Shown in pieces: positions 1-8,637 of a stretch of 64,000 bases of DNA. A program made the translations under genes and the position numbers. The notes under the pieces are model-generated. The model saw only the letters and a list, made by a program, of their open reading frames with translations. It did no database searches and was not told the origin of the DNA. This DNA is from Rhodanobacteraceae bacterium. GTDB taxonomy: Bacteria; Pseudomonadota; Gammaproteobacteria; Xanthomonadales; Ahniellaceae. How positions within the stretch are numbered: position 1 is the first letter of the stretch; every line of letters starts with the position of its first letter. The stretch spans positions 186,001-250,000 of the forward strand of contig JADJFT010000003.1 of assembly GCA_016708465.1 (NCBI GenBank), read 5' to 3'.

Positions 1-746
1 ATGCGGTCAATCATTCCCAGCGGGATGCTGGAGATGTCGGTGAAGTTGCTGCGGCCACCGAACGGCATCGGAAAGTCGGCGATGCGGCGGCCGTTGACCA
101 GGACGAGGGTATGGTTGGGGCCAAGGCCGCGCAGGTCGACCTGCTGCGCACCCGGCGAGAAATCTGCGCCGCCGGCGGATTGCTGGCTCTGGGTTTCGCC
201 GCCGTTCTGGGTCAGCGACTGCATCACCTCGGGCACGCTGGTATAGCCGGCGGCACGGATGTCGTCGGCGAAGATCATGATGATCGGCGCCGGGCCTTCC
301 ACCTGCGCGCGCGGGATGCGCGAACCGGTGACTTGCACGGTCTGCAGGTTGGTGACTGGCGCGTCGGTGGGGGTGGCCGATGCGGGCGTCGCCTGAGCGG
401 CACGCGGCGGCGGCGGGGCGGCCGGTTCCGACTTCGGTGCGGCTTGCGGCACGATCACGACCGCGCCGGAGGCATCACGCTGGGCACGGTAGCCGCTGCC
501 CTGCAGCAATGCATCGAGCGCCTGCGGCGACGCGACCTGTCCTTGCACGCTGCTGCTGCGCGCGCCCTTCAGTTGGTCGGCGCGGTACATCAACTGGGTG
601 CCGGACTGGCGCGCGTAGGCATCCAGCGCGGTGGCAAGGTCGCCTGCCGGGATGTCGATCTGGGAGGCAGTCTGCGCCTGCGCGGCAAGCGCGGCGGAGC
701 AAGCCAGTGACAGCAGCAATGCGTGCAACGGACGTGATTGTTTCAA
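1..746 (-). CDS. TonB-dependent receptor with N-terminal STN domain (partial, 3' end outside window)
   Basis: This is the first ~248 codons of an outer-membrane TonB-dependent receptor; the barrel lies beyond the window edge. A TTG start at 744-746 is chosen because it follows a GGGGA-type ribosome site and gives a signal peptide (MKQSRPLHALLLSLACSAAL, then AAQA). Next comes an STN domain (DIPAGDLATALDAYARQSG), a Pro/Ala linker, a TonB-box-like stretch (TNLQTVQVTGSRI) and the plug domain with VDLRGLGPNHTLVLVNGRRI. STN domains relay substrate binding to a FecR anti-sigma factor, and the fecI/fecR-type pair lies directly upstream, so this is likely the sensing receptor of that system. The substrate (iron complex or other) cannot be told from this part. 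Confidence 0.85.
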   Translation of the reverse strand, partial: MKQSRPLHALLLSLACSAALAAQAQTASQIDIPAGDLATALDAYARQSGTQLMYRADQLKGARSSSVQGQVASPQALDALLQGSGYRAQRDASGAVVIVPQAAPKSEPAAPPPPRAAQATPASATPTDAPVTNLQTVQVTGSRIPRAQVEGPAPIIMIFADDIRAAGYTSVPEVMQSLTQNGGETQSQQSAGGADFSPGAQQVDLRGLGPNHTLVLVNGRRIADFPMPFGGRSNFTDISSIPLGMIDR

Positions 747-835
747 GGCGGTTCCCCATGCGCCTTTTGGTCGGCGCTTCCAGTGATCAGGACGAACGAG
801 TTGGCGAAATCCCTACGCCGTCACGCGCTGCATGG

Positions 836-1900
836 TCAACGGCTGCGCAGGACGATGCGGTCGCCGGATTCGTCGGCATGCACCGGGAAGCCTTGTTCGA
901 GCAGGCGCACGAAGGCGGTGGCGTTGTCGGCGCGGAAGCTGCCGCCAATCCGCAAGTTGCCGGCAGCCGGATCGCCGATCACCAGTTTGCGCGCGTTGTA
1001 GCGATTGAATTCCGCCGCGACCTCGGCCAGTGTCGTGTTGCGGAAGGCCAGCAGGCCCTGTCGCCAGTCGAGCAGGCGTTCGGCATCCTGCAGCGCCACG
1101 TGGCGCACCAGCACGGCGTCACCGCGCACCAGCGCGATGCTGCCGGCGGGCAGCAGTGCCGCCGGTTGTGCGCTGCGACCGTTGCCATTCGGCTCCAATC
1201 GCACCGTACCTTCGGTGACCACGACGCGCAGATCGGCGCCGTCGCGGCGAACCGCGAAGCGGGTGCCGACCGCGACCACTTGGTGCGTGCCGGTATCGAC
1301 CACGAATGGGCGTCCGGGATCCTTGGCTACCGAGAAGAAAGCTTCGCCTTGCTGGAGTGCGATCTTGCGCTGGTGACGCGACAGGCGGACCTCGATGCGA
1401 CTGTCGCTGGACAGCGTGGCCTCCGAGCCATCGGCCAGTGGCAAGTTTTGGGTGGCGCCCAGCGCCGTCTGGTAGCGAGTGCTGTCGACGCGGGTGTAGT
1501 TGCGCCAGCCCGCGCCGCCAGCCAGCGCGCCGACAATCAGCAGCAGCGTGGTCATTGCAAACTTGGGTACGCCAGTGCGGCGATGGGCGCGCTGCGGCGG
1601 GTTGCGGCGCGTCAGCATTACCCGTTCGCCGGCGGGGCTGAGCCAGTAGCCGCGTGGCGGTGGGCCCGAGTCCCGCAAGCCGGCGGCCAATGCCTGCAAG
1701 CGGTCGCTCTCCCGCCACGCCGCCTGCAGGCGAAGGAACGCCACCCGGTGCGCGGTATCGGTGCCAAACCACGTCTGCAAGGCCTGATCGTCGATGTCCG
1801 ACCATACGCCACGATCGAGCCGCGCCAGCCATTCTGCAGCGCATTGCTCAATCTCCTGGCTGCGGCCAGGCACGGGTTCAGTCGACGCGGTGGCGTTCAT
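836..1900 (-). CDS. FecR-type anti-sigma factor / signal transducer
   Basis: A 354-residue inner-membrane protein. Residues ~15-65 form the cytoplasmic DUF4880-like sigma-binding region, ~114-131 one transmembrane helix (KFAMTTLLLIVGALAGGAG), ~150-245 the periplasmic FecR domain (LADGSEATLSSDSRIEVRLS; VGTRFAVRRDGADLRVVV), and the C terminus resembles the receptor-contacting DUF4974/STN-like part (FRNTTLAEVAAEFNRYN). The start at 1900 (MNATASTEP) overlaps the sigma-factor stop by 23 bp, as expected for translational coupling; an in-frame upstream ATG at 2113 would run back through the sigma gene in a wrong frame and is rejected. With the sigma factor and receptor it forms a three-part cell-surface signalling operon. 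Confidence 0.88.
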   Translation of the reverse strand: MNATASTEPVPGRSQEIEQCAAEWLARLDRGVWSDIDDQALQTWFGTDTAHRVAFLRLQAAWRESDRLQALAAGLRDSGPPPRGYWLSPAGERVMLTRRNPPQRAHRRTGVPKFAMTTLLLIVGALAGGAGWRNYTRVDSTRYQTALGATQNLPLADGSEATLSSDSRIEVRLSRHQRKIALQQGEAFFSVAKDPGRPFVVDTGTHQVVAVGTRFAVRRDGADLRVVVTEGTVRLEPNGNGRSAQPAALLPAGSIALVRGDAVLVRHVALQDAERLLDWRQGLLAFRNTTLAEVAAEFNRYNARKLVIGDPAAGNLRIGGSFRADNATAFVRLLEQGFPVHADESGDRIVLRSR

Positions 1901-2452
1901 CGCGTTCGTTTGCTTCCGCGACCGGTTGCGCCGGCGCGTCATCGCGCAGGCCGTAAAGATAGTCAGCGAGCAGGCGCATGCCCTTGGCGATGTGCTTTTC
2001 CACGGTTTTCTCGCTGATTCCCATGCGCACGGCCACCTCCTTTTGCGATCGTTCCTCGACGCGCCGCAGCCAGACCACCTCGCGGCAGCGGTCGGGCAAG
2101 CGGTCGAAGGCATCGGCCAGCCGCATCAAGCCTGCCTGCCGCCGCACCAGCGTTCAGGCGACACGTCATCGACCAAGACGTGCGAAGGCTCGAAATCACC
2201 CATCGACTCGATCGAAACCACCCGGCTGCGGCGCAGGCGGTCGGTCATCATGTGGCGCGCGCTGGCGAACAGGAAGGACTTGGGCTGGGTCGGCAAGGCC
2301 TTGCCGGCGGCCTCGTAGACGCGCACATAGACTTCCTGACGAAGGTCGTGGATTTCGTCGCGTCGCGACCAGCAGCGCTCCAGGTAGCGCACGAGTGCTG
2401 CCTCGTGTACGAGAATTTCGTCGATGAACCAGCGGTCGAGTGCAGAGTGCAT
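1878..2452 (-). CDS. ECF sigma factor, FecI-like (frameshifted near 2150)
   Basis: About 191 residues of an extracytoplasmic-function sigma factor. Region 2 reads ALVRYLERCWSRRDEIHDL...VYVRVYEAAGK, followed by FLFASARHMMTDRLRR. Region 4 reads DRLPDRCREVVWLRRVEERS then GISEKTVEKHIAKGMRLLAD, a typical helix-turn-helix. The two halves are in different frames: a one-base loss near 2150 (CGCTGGTGCGG, where a leucine codon is expected between PER and VRRQAG) breaks the ORF. The start at 2452 (MHSALDRWFIDE) is the first ATG that gives sigma-like sequence. It should recruit RNA polymerase to the receptor operon under control of the FecR gene downstream. The frameshift may be a sequencing error. Confidence 0.82.
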
Positions 2453-2533
2453 GGCCGCACCATATCCGAACGGGGGAAACCACGCCGTCGTTCGTCTTCC
2501 ACTGCGGCTGCCGATGACGGCGATGAGGATTTC

Positions 2534-4487
2534 ATGATGACGATGCGACGTGCGATCGGTTTCGGCCTGCGGGCGGCGACACTGGGGTTGATGCTTGTCG
2601 GCCATGCGCTGGCGACCGATGTCGGCCACTACGTGCTTGGCAACACTGCGGCGAAGACGCCCGGCAAGGTCCAGCCCGGCTTGCTGCTGCTGGGTGGCGG
2701 CGATCGCAATTTCGACGCGATGCACTGGTTCATGAAGCAGGCCGGCAATGGCCACATCGTGGTCTTGCGCGCCTCGCAGGCGGGCGAGATCGGCGAGGAG
2801 TTCTTCCACGAGGTTGGCGGAATCTTATCCGTCGAGACCTTCGTGTTCAGCGATCGCGATGCGGCCACCGATCCAAAAATTCTGGCGACACTGAAGCGCG
2901 CAGACGGCATCTTCATCGCCGGCGGCGACCAGTCGCGTTACGTGCGCTACTGGCGCGGTACGCCGGTCGCCAAGGCCCTCGATGACCATGTCCGCGCCGG
3001 CAAACCGCTCGGCGGCACCAGTGCCGGCCTGGCGATGCTGGGCGAATACCTTTACGGCGCGATGGACGGCGGCAGCCAGGTCAGCCCGGCGGCGCTGGCC
3101 GATCCGCTGGGCGACGGCAACACCATCGAAACCGGGTTCCTGCAACTTGCCCTGCTCAAGGGCGTGATCACCGATACCCACTTCAGCGAGCGCGCCCGCC
3201 TGGGTCGACTCATCGCCTTTGTCGCCAAGGGCGAGCGCTTGGCCGGCAAGCCGCTGATCGGGCTCGGCGTGGACGAGGACGCGGCGGTCGCGGTCGCTGG
3301 TGACGGCCGCGCGCGCGTGTACGCCACGGCGCCTGACGCGGGCGCCATTGTCGTCAAGGGGGGCTTCGCGCAAGCGCAGCAAGAAGACACCGCGATGAGC
3401 CTCGGCCGCGTCGATACGGTGGTCGCCGGCGTGGACTCGGTGCTGCACCTGCCGAGCGGGCGCGTGGAGCGACCGCTGGCGGAGCGCCACTTTGCCGTGC
3501 GGAATGGCGTGCTGGTGGCGATGGATGCGCCTGTGCTGGTGATCCATGGCGGCGCCGGCGTGGAGCCGGGCGACCTGACCCCGGACGAGGAGAATGCCGC
3601 GCGCGCGGCACTGCGCGAGGCATTGAAGGCCGGTTACGCCAAGCTGCAGACGGGCGCTTCATCGGTAGACGCCGTGGCCACCGCGATCACCGTGCTGGAA
3701 GACGCGCCGCAGTTCAACGCCGGCCGTGGCGCGGTGTTCACCCACGACGGCCGCAACGAACTCGACACCTCGCTGATGGATGGCGCCAGCGGTAAGGCCG
3801 GTGCAGCGGCGGGCCTGCGTCATGTCAGGAATCCAATCGTGCTGGCGCGCGCGATCATGGACAACTCCAAGCACGTCATGATGGTCGGCGATGGCGCCGA
3901 AGCGTTCGCGAAAGGAACAGGGCATCGCCTTGGTCGACGCCGCGTACTACCGCGTCGAAAAGCGCTGGCAGCAATTGCAGCAGGCGCTGCAGGAAGAGCA
4001 GACGGCGCAGGCGTCCAAGCTGCCGCTCGAACTGTCGGGCAAAGCCTACTTCGGTACCGTCGGTGCGTTGGCACTGGACGCGCACGGCCGGCTTGCCGGT
4101 GGCACCTCAACCGGTGGCATGACCAACAAGCGCTACGGCCGGGTCGGTGACTCTTCGATCATCGGCGCCGGCACCTGGGCCGATCCGCGCTGCGCGGTAT
4201 CCGGCACCGGTTGGGGCGAGTACTACATTCGCGCCGCCGCCGCCCACGAGATCTGCGCGCGGGTGCGGCTGGCCGGTGACCACATCGCCCGTGCCGCCGA
4301 CCAAGTGATCAACCACGACATCCCCAAGGCGGGTGGCGATGGCGGCGCAATTGCGCTGGGCGCAGACGGCAGCGTCGCGTTCCCGTTCAACACCGGCGGC
4401 ATGTATCGCGGCTGGATCGGCGCCGACGGCGTGCCGCACGTGGCGATCTACAAGACCGATGCGCTGGTGATGCCAGGCAAGGGATGA
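2534..4487 (+). CDS. exported cyanophycinase / isoaspartyl peptidase fusion (frameshifted near 3912)
   Basis: One locus joins two enzymes of cyanophycin breakdown. After a signal peptide (MMTMRRAIGFGLRAATLGLM, then LVGHALA) residues ~45-330 form an S51 cyanophycinase, with the nucleophile Ser163 in GGTSAGLAML and an upstream IFIAGGDQSRYV motif. The second half (from VLVIHGGAGVEPGD) is an Ntn-hydrolase isoaspartyl peptidase/asparaginase; the autoprocessing threonine is the ACC codon at 4056-4058 (FGTVGALALD), followed by GGTSTGGMTNKRYGRVGD. Cyanophycinase releases beta-Asp-Arg dipeptides and the second domain would split them to Asp and Arg, outside the cytoplasm. An extra G near 3912 (AFAK then EQGIALVDAA) shifts the frame; both sides are well conserved. 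The start at 2534 is preceded by a GAGG site. Confidence 0.85.
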
Positions 4488-4764
4488 AGCCGGGGGAAGG
4501 ACCCGCCGACGAAATCGGCGGCGTGTCAGGGGTGCAAGTCCCTTCCAGAAAGCAAAAGCTAGCGGCAGGAAAAACCCAAGCATTCGTCGATTCATTTCCA
4601 GATCTTCGAAGTCGGCAATCGCCGACGGGTAGACATCTGCAGGCAGGCCTCGCGCGGGGGCACTCACCCCCGCACCGCGAAAAAAATGGCTTCGGATTTC
4701 CTATCCTTGGCATTCGCTTGCAGACGATCGACAAACACTGCCCGTGGCAGAACGGGCGCAGCGA
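4488..4764 (+). other. intergenic junction between the cyanophycinase locus and the RHS array
   Basis: A gap of 277 bases. A stem with GCCGA/TCGGC around a CGAAA loop at about 4506-4521 may help end cyanophycinase transcription, but there is no clear T tract. The last ~40 bases carry an integrase remnant annotated separately. No further gene was recognised. Confidence 0.4.
4724..4764 (+). pseudogene. integrase-core remnant (CPWQNGR motif) at the left edge of the array
   Basis: Translates to a short stretch containing HCPWQNGR, the motif that in IS3-like integrases comes just before IERFFGTFKE. The DNA aligns closely with 8957-8990, where the same motif continues into a longer integrase fragment. 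Here the match stops at the point where the RHS-side lipoprotein gene ends. It therefore looks like a broken half of the same integrase, marking the left boundary of the array. Confidence 0.5.
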
Positions 4765-5232
4765 CTAACTCTTCGGCGGCGACAGCGGTGGAAATTTCGA
4801 TTCGTACCAGAACACCCTCGCCGAACTCTCATCCGGATTGATCTCGAACATCAACTGCAGTTCGCTATGGTCAACGAATCCATTGACCTCAACCCCACTC
4901 GTCCGGATGCGCTCCACCATTTCCGCTGGCGGCGGATCGATCAGGAATGGCACTTCCACTTTTTTGCCATTCAATCGCCACGAAACGATGCCCGAACTCA
5001 AGGCCTCTCTGGGCTCGACGTCCGAATATTGCTTCCACCCACCTTTCGCCAATCCACCCCAAATGTGAGCAAACCGCGGCAACTCGGACTTGACACTCAC
5101 TTCGGCAATCGTGGTTTCGCCGACCGTTTTGGCCACCATCGAATAGACATAGAGATTTTTTGCGTCACTACATCCTGCCGCAAGCGCCACCAACAACACG
5201 AAAACCCACTGATGCCATCGGATGCTGAGCAT
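4765..5232 (-). CDS. lipoprotein, candidate periplasmic immunity protein for the Tle1-like tip
   Basis: 155 residues. A lipoprotein signal peptide ends in a lipobox (VALAAGC). The mature part has no family I can name; it contains two motifs typical of small beta-rich periplasmic proteins (VGETTIAEVSVKSELPRF; WRLNGKKVEVPFLIDPPP). It starts two bases after the stop of the RHS/DUF2235 gene and is on the same strand. Known Tle1 phospholipase effectors are neutralised by exported or lipoprotein partners, so location and context agree with an immunity role. That role is inferred. Confidence 0.6.
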   Translation of the reverse strand: MLSIRWHQWVFVLLVALAAGCSDAKNLYVYSMVAKTVGETTIAEVSVKSELPRFAHIWGGLAKGGWKQYSDVEPREALSSGIVSWRLNGKKVEVPFLIDPPPAEMVERIRTSGVEVNGFVDHSELQLMFEINPDESSARVFWYESKFPPLSPPKS

Positions 5233-5234
5233 GA

Positions 5235-6300
5235 TTACTCCGTCACTGCTGCGCTTTGACCATTCGCGCCCTCAACGACGCGCGCCGACAACCCCTGTTG
5301 TTCACGCCATCGCTTGACGAGTTCTTCGGCGCTTAGCGTCTCGCTGCTGCCATCGCCGTAGTCGATGGTGCGCGAAGTACGCCCAGTGATGCGCTCGACA
5401 ATTCCGGTTTCAAGTGCGCGCGAATCATGAATGAACCGTCGCAATTGATCATCCGTCAATCGATAGGGATCGATGCCCGTTCGATCCGACAACTCAGGCA
5501 CGGAAAGTGGCACACCGCGGGCCTTCGCTTCGACCCACATCAGGGCCAGCGCAAACTTGTCGAGCCCATGACGCTTCTTGTCGATGTTGAATGAACCCTC
5601 GAGTTCGAGGGGCGCATTACTGCCACCGACGTCGCTATGCGCTCCGGGCAGAAAATACTCCTGAATGCTCTGGTCACAAACGGTCGCACTTTGACATGCA
5701 GACACCGAGTCGAATCCACTCCGCGGTTCGTTGGCCGCAACGAGATGCATGGTGTTGCGGACAAACTTCGGATCGACCGCAAGTTGGTTCGAGAACGGTA
5801 ACATTCCCGGCACGCCACGCGCATCTGACCTGTTGTTCTGGCGGACGATGCGTTGTTCGCGATTGCCGTTGGCGTCGTAGGCGTAGTCGACCTGCAGGTC
5901 ATTGGTCGGATCGTCGATGTGTTCGAGTTGATCGCGGCCATTCGGCAGTTCGGACTTCCGTGAAAATTCGCGTCGACAACGCCGCGAGCCATGCGCGGAC
6001 GCATCAACACCTCGGTGGACGCACACCGGCCGAGGCGTGGAATTGCGTCGCGAAGGCGCATATCGAAAGCGAATTCATCGAACTGTGGGGCGGCGCGCTC
6101 GCAGGCTGGTACTTCCCGATGCGGGAGTAGCGACGCCGACGCGGTCGAAACGTAAACCAGCACAAGCAACAAGACGGCGAACAGCGACCGTCCACGGAAA
6201 CTCGCGCAATCGATACAAATCCGGCGCACAGAAACGACCGAAGCCGCCTTCGAGGGGCGGCTTCAGTGCAAGTCTTCGCGATGGATCGCGAAATCTTCAT
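5235..6300 (-). pseudogene. RHS unit 1: leader, RHS scrap and Tle1/DUF2235-type C-terminal toxin fragment (two frameshifts)
   Basis: Minus-strand reading: leader from ATG 6300 (MKISRSIAKTCTEAAPRRRL, then a hydrophobic run FAVLLLVLVYVSTASA), antisense integrase remnant, a short RHS piece (VDYAYDANGNREQRIVRQNN), then an abrupt switch near 5835 into QEYFLPGAHSDVGGSNAPL. GAHSDVGG is the hallmark of the DUF2235/Tle1 alpha/beta-hydrolase phospholipase family, but the N-terminal part with the GxSxG nucleophile is missing. The usual RHS core end is missing too. One-base deletions near 6197 (CACGGAAAC versus CACGGGAAAC in other units) and near 5957 (CTTCCGTG versus CTTCCCGTG) break the frame. The open C-terminal portion is 5235-6026. 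Probably a dead or rearranged cassette. Confidence 0.65.
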
Positions 6301-6385
6301 CGGCTCAGTGCGTCATCCGTTTTGAAAATGGGTGGGCTGGGCATCGTGGGTGGGCTTTGGACGCTTGGACGTGACAGCAGTGATT
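5838..6385. repeat. array border repeat, type 1 leader (unit 1 copy)
   Basis: Shared with the other borders: RHS piece, integrase remnant (plus-strand frame FGFPVKIRVDNAAS then HARTHQHLGGRTPAEAW...FPMRE, stop at ~6130), hydrophobic leader, hairpin 6240-6264, and an upstream stretch ending in GACGTGACAGC. The part 5990-6378 is a direct repeat of 9081-9470, and the two flank the AbiE/ParB-like segment. Confidence 0.75.
6240..6264. other. perfect 9-bp hairpin in the border repeat
   Basis: GAAGCCGCC at 6240-6248 pairs with GGCGGCTTC at 6256-6264 around a 7-nt loop. The same hairpin lies at 9332-9356. In the other borders the homologous position holds a different but still self-complementary stem (AGCCAGC/GCTGGCT, for example 11460-11480). 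There is no T tract on either strand, so it is not an obvious terminator. Confidence 0.55.
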
Positions 6386-6472
6386 CCTAGACGTCACGAA
6401 TTCTTGGCGGATCTTCTTCAAGCAAACTTGCTACCTGTGCCCAGTCAGTGGGATAAGCGTTGCCAATGGCGT

Positions 6473-6504
6473 TTTGTCAGAAACTACGTTACACTTCTGA
6501 CAAA
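6473..6504 (+). promoter_or_regulatory. inverted-repeat operator upstream of the AbiE pair
   Basis: TTTGTCAGAA at 6473-6482 and TTCTGACAAA at 6495-6504 are perfect 10-bp inverted repeats separated by 12 bases. The right arm ends just before the AGGAG ribosome site and the AbiEi start at 6511. AbiEi antitoxins are known to repress their own operon by binding inverted repeats in the promoter. The position here would block transcription or the ribosome site. Confidence 0.75.
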
Positions 6505-6510
6505 GGAGCC

Positions 6511-7113
6511 ATGACCATGAGCCATCTTGCCGTGAACATCTTGTCTGCCGCCCGGGCCATGCCCGAGGGTGGCTTGCTGTCGCCCAAGGAATTCCTGCAC
6601 TTGGGTTCGCGGGCAGCTATCGACAAAACCTTGTCCCGGCTGGCTCAGGAAGGGACGTTGCTGCGCGTGAGTCGCGGCGCTTACGTCGCGCCCCATCAAG
6701 GCCGCTTCGGCTCTCGCCCACCGTCTACCGAATCCGTGGTGCAGGCCATCGAGGCCAGCTGCGGTGAAACAGTGGTGGCCAATGGTGTCGCCGAAGCCAA
6801 TGCGCTGGGCCTGACCACGCAGGTGCCGACCCGCGAGGTGTTTTTTACCTCTGGCGCATCCCGAACTTTGCAACTCGGCAGCCGTTGCGTGGAGCTCAAA
6901 CATGGCAACCGTTGGCAGTTGCTGCTGGGCAAACGCCCTGCGGGAAAGCTGATCCGGGCCTTGTCGTGGCTGGGGCCAGAGGCCGCACCGGCAGCGTTGA
7001 AGCAACTGCGTTCTAGGCTACCCGAGTCCGAATGGGAGGCCGTGCATAGCGTACGGGCCGCATTGCCGAGTTGGATGGCCAAAGTGGTCAGCGAGACAAT
7101 GGCGCATGGCTGA
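6511..7113 (+). CDS. AbiEi-type antitoxin (DUF6088-like transcriptional regulator)
   Basis: 200 residues. N-terminal winged-helix region (GLLSPKEFLHLGSRAAIDKT; LSRLAQEGTLLRVSRGAYV) typical of type IV antitoxin AbiEi, followed by the antitoxin body (SCGETVVANGVAEANALGL; VPTREVFFTSGASRTLQLG). The ATG at 6511 has an AGGAG site 4 bases upstream; an earlier in-frame ATG at 6460 would place the operator inside the gene and is rejected. It overlaps the toxin gene by 8 bases. It should repress its promoter through the operator at 6473-6504 and counteract the toxin without direct binding, as known for type IV systems. Confidence 0.85.
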   Translation: MTMSHLAVNILSAARAMPEGGLLSPKEFLHLGSRAAIDKTLSRLAQEGTLLRVSRGAYVAPHQGRFGSRPPSTESVVQAIEASCGETVVANGVAEANALGLTTQVPTREVFFTSGASRTLQLGSRCVELKHGNRWQLLLGKRPAGKLIRALSWLGPEAAPAALKQLRSRLPESEWEAVHSVRAALPSWMAKVVSETMAHG

Positions 7114-8194
7114 GTCCTGGTTTTCGCTCAGCCGGGAAGATCAGGTTGAAGCTCTGGAGTTTGCTGCGGCTCGCACCGGGCGGCCTGCACACCTGCTCGA
7201 AAAAGACATCTGGGTGGTCTGGGTGCTGTCTGCCATCTACGAATCCGACCTGGCCAGCAAGCTCACCTTCAAAGGCGGCACCTCGTTGTCCAAGGTGTAT
7301 CGCATCATCGATCGGTTTTCCGAAGACGTGGATCTCACCTATGACATTCGCAAACTGGCCGCCGATCTCTTGAAGCAAGGGAACCCCATCCCAGACTCCG
7401 CCAGCCAAGAAAAAAAGATCAGCAGCGCAGTACGCCACCGTCTGCCCGACTGGATAGAAGCGACGGTGAAGCCGGTCATTGCTGCGGCGCTGGCGAAAGA
7501 TGGATTGGACGCGAGCTTGACACTGGCAGGCAAAGATCGGGACAAGCTGACCCTGTCGTATCCGGCGGTCAAAACGGGAACTGGCTATTCAGCGCCCACG
7601 ATCCAGCTGGAGTTTGGTGCCCGTGCCACGGGCGAGCCGCACCATGTTCAGCCGGTGGCTTGCGATATTGCGCCAGAAATTGAAGGCGTCACATTCCCCG
7701 TCGCCCACCCCTTGGTGATGGCGGCCGAACGTACCTTTTGGGAAAAGGCCACCGCTGCCCACGTGTATTGTTTGCAGGGGCGGCTGCGTGGCGAACGCTA
7801 TTCGCGTCACTGGTACGACTTGGCCGCCATCGCAAAAACGCCCCACTTTGCTGCTGCTTGCGCCGACCAGGCCCTGGCCCGCGCCGTTGCAGAACACAAA
7901 TCGATGTTCTTCGTCGAAAAGGACGCCGCCGGGTCCAAGATCGATTATTTCGCCGCCACCAGTGGCCAGCTGCAACTCATCCCGACGGGCGAATCGTTGG
8001 CGGCGCTGGAAAACGACTACGCTGCAATGCTGGAAGATGGCCTGTTGGCACTGAATCAGCCGAGCTTCGCCGACATCATTGAGCAATGTCGTGTCATTCA
8101 GGACGAGGTCAATCGACAGGCCATGCTGGACGAACGCCGCAAGGCACTGGACAAGCTGGCTGCGCAGGCACAAAAACTCGACATGGGTTACTGA
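7106..8194 (+). CDS. AbiEii-type nucleotidyltransferase toxin
   Basis: 362 residues, usual family length. The nucleotidyltransferase core is visible near residues 50-80: TFKGGTSLSKVYRIID then RFSEDVDLTYD, giving the GG(S/T)-x-DxD metal and nucleotide site. A downstream FWEKATAAHVYCLQGRLRGE region is also typical. The start overlaps the antitoxin by 8 bases (translational coupling). AbiEii toxins act on RNA acceptors and cause reversible growth arrest, giving phage abortive infection or plasmid stabilisation. Its 3' end overlaps the convergent gene at 8188 by 7 bases. Confidence 0.87.
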   Translation: MAESWFSLSREDQVEALEFAAARTGRPAHLLEKDIWVVWVLSAIYESDLASKLTFKGGTSLSKVYRIIDRFSEDVDLTYDIRKLAADLLKQGNPIPDSASQEKKISSAVRHRLPDWIEATVKPVIAAALAKDGLDASLTLAGKDRDKLTLSYPAVKTGTGYSAPTIQLEFGARATGEPHHVQPVACDIAPEIEGVTFPVAHPLVMAAERTFWEKATAAHVYCLQGRLRGERYSRHWYDLAAIAKTPHFAAACADQALARAVAEHKSMFFVEKDAAGSKIDYFAATSGQLQLIPTGESLAALENDYAAMLEDGLLALNQPSFADIIEQCRVIQDEVNRQAMLDERRKALDKLAAQAQKLDMGY

Positions 8195-8637
8195 CCCACA
8201 CCAGCAGGAACAATCAAGCGCTCCCGCTGCTCATTCCACAGCGCAGGCGGGTCCATCGCCAAGTCAAACCGCGTCACGTGGTTAGGCAATGCGTCATCCA
8301 GAATGGCCGCCACGATGTCGGGAGCCAGCGTGGTCAGGTTGACCATGCGGCTCACATAGCTGTTGTCGATGCCTTCTGTGGTGGCGATTTCCTTCAAAGA
8401 CTTCGCTTCCCCAGCCTCCAACATCGCAAGCCAGCGGTGACCCCTGGCCAGCGCCAATGGGATGGTGGTCTGAGCAACGTCCCAAAATCTGACCGGCGCA
8501 GTCTCGCCGTTTGGCAAGGTGACCAACTTGCGGCCGTTGCGGCGTTTGATCTGGATCGGCACGGACAGGGTCAACCTGCCGTCGCTGGTCTGAAGAATGT
8601 CCGGCTCCCCGGTTCTCTGGATGCGGATGTCGCTCAT
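8188..8637 (-). CDS. ParB/KorB-like helix-turn-helix protein of a mobile-element remnant
   Basis: 149 residues. A basic N-terminal half (SVPIQIKRRNGRKLVTLP) is followed by a helix-turn-helix resembling ParB/KorB (SLKEIATTEGIDNSYVSRMV then NLTTLAPDIVAAILDDALP). Proteins like this occur with a tiny partner in phage-like islands next to serine recombinases; no recombinase is present here. Its ATG overlaps the upstream partner gene by 4 bases, so the two are co-translated. Likely a leftover of an integrated element that brought the AbiE pair. The precise function is unknown. Confidence 0.6.
   Translation of the reverse strand: MSDIRIQRTGEPDILQTSDGRLTLSVPIQIKRRNGRKLVTLPNGETAPVRFWDVAQTTIPLALARGHRWLAMLEAGEAKSLKEIATTEGIDNSYVSRMVNLTTLAPDIVAAILDDALPNHVTRFDLAMDPPALWNEQRERLIVPAGVGQ

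Noticed and set aside
6240..6264. Border hairpin as a rho-independent terminator
   Set aside because: No T tract follows on either strand and it lies inside the leader reading frame; kept only as a structural feature.
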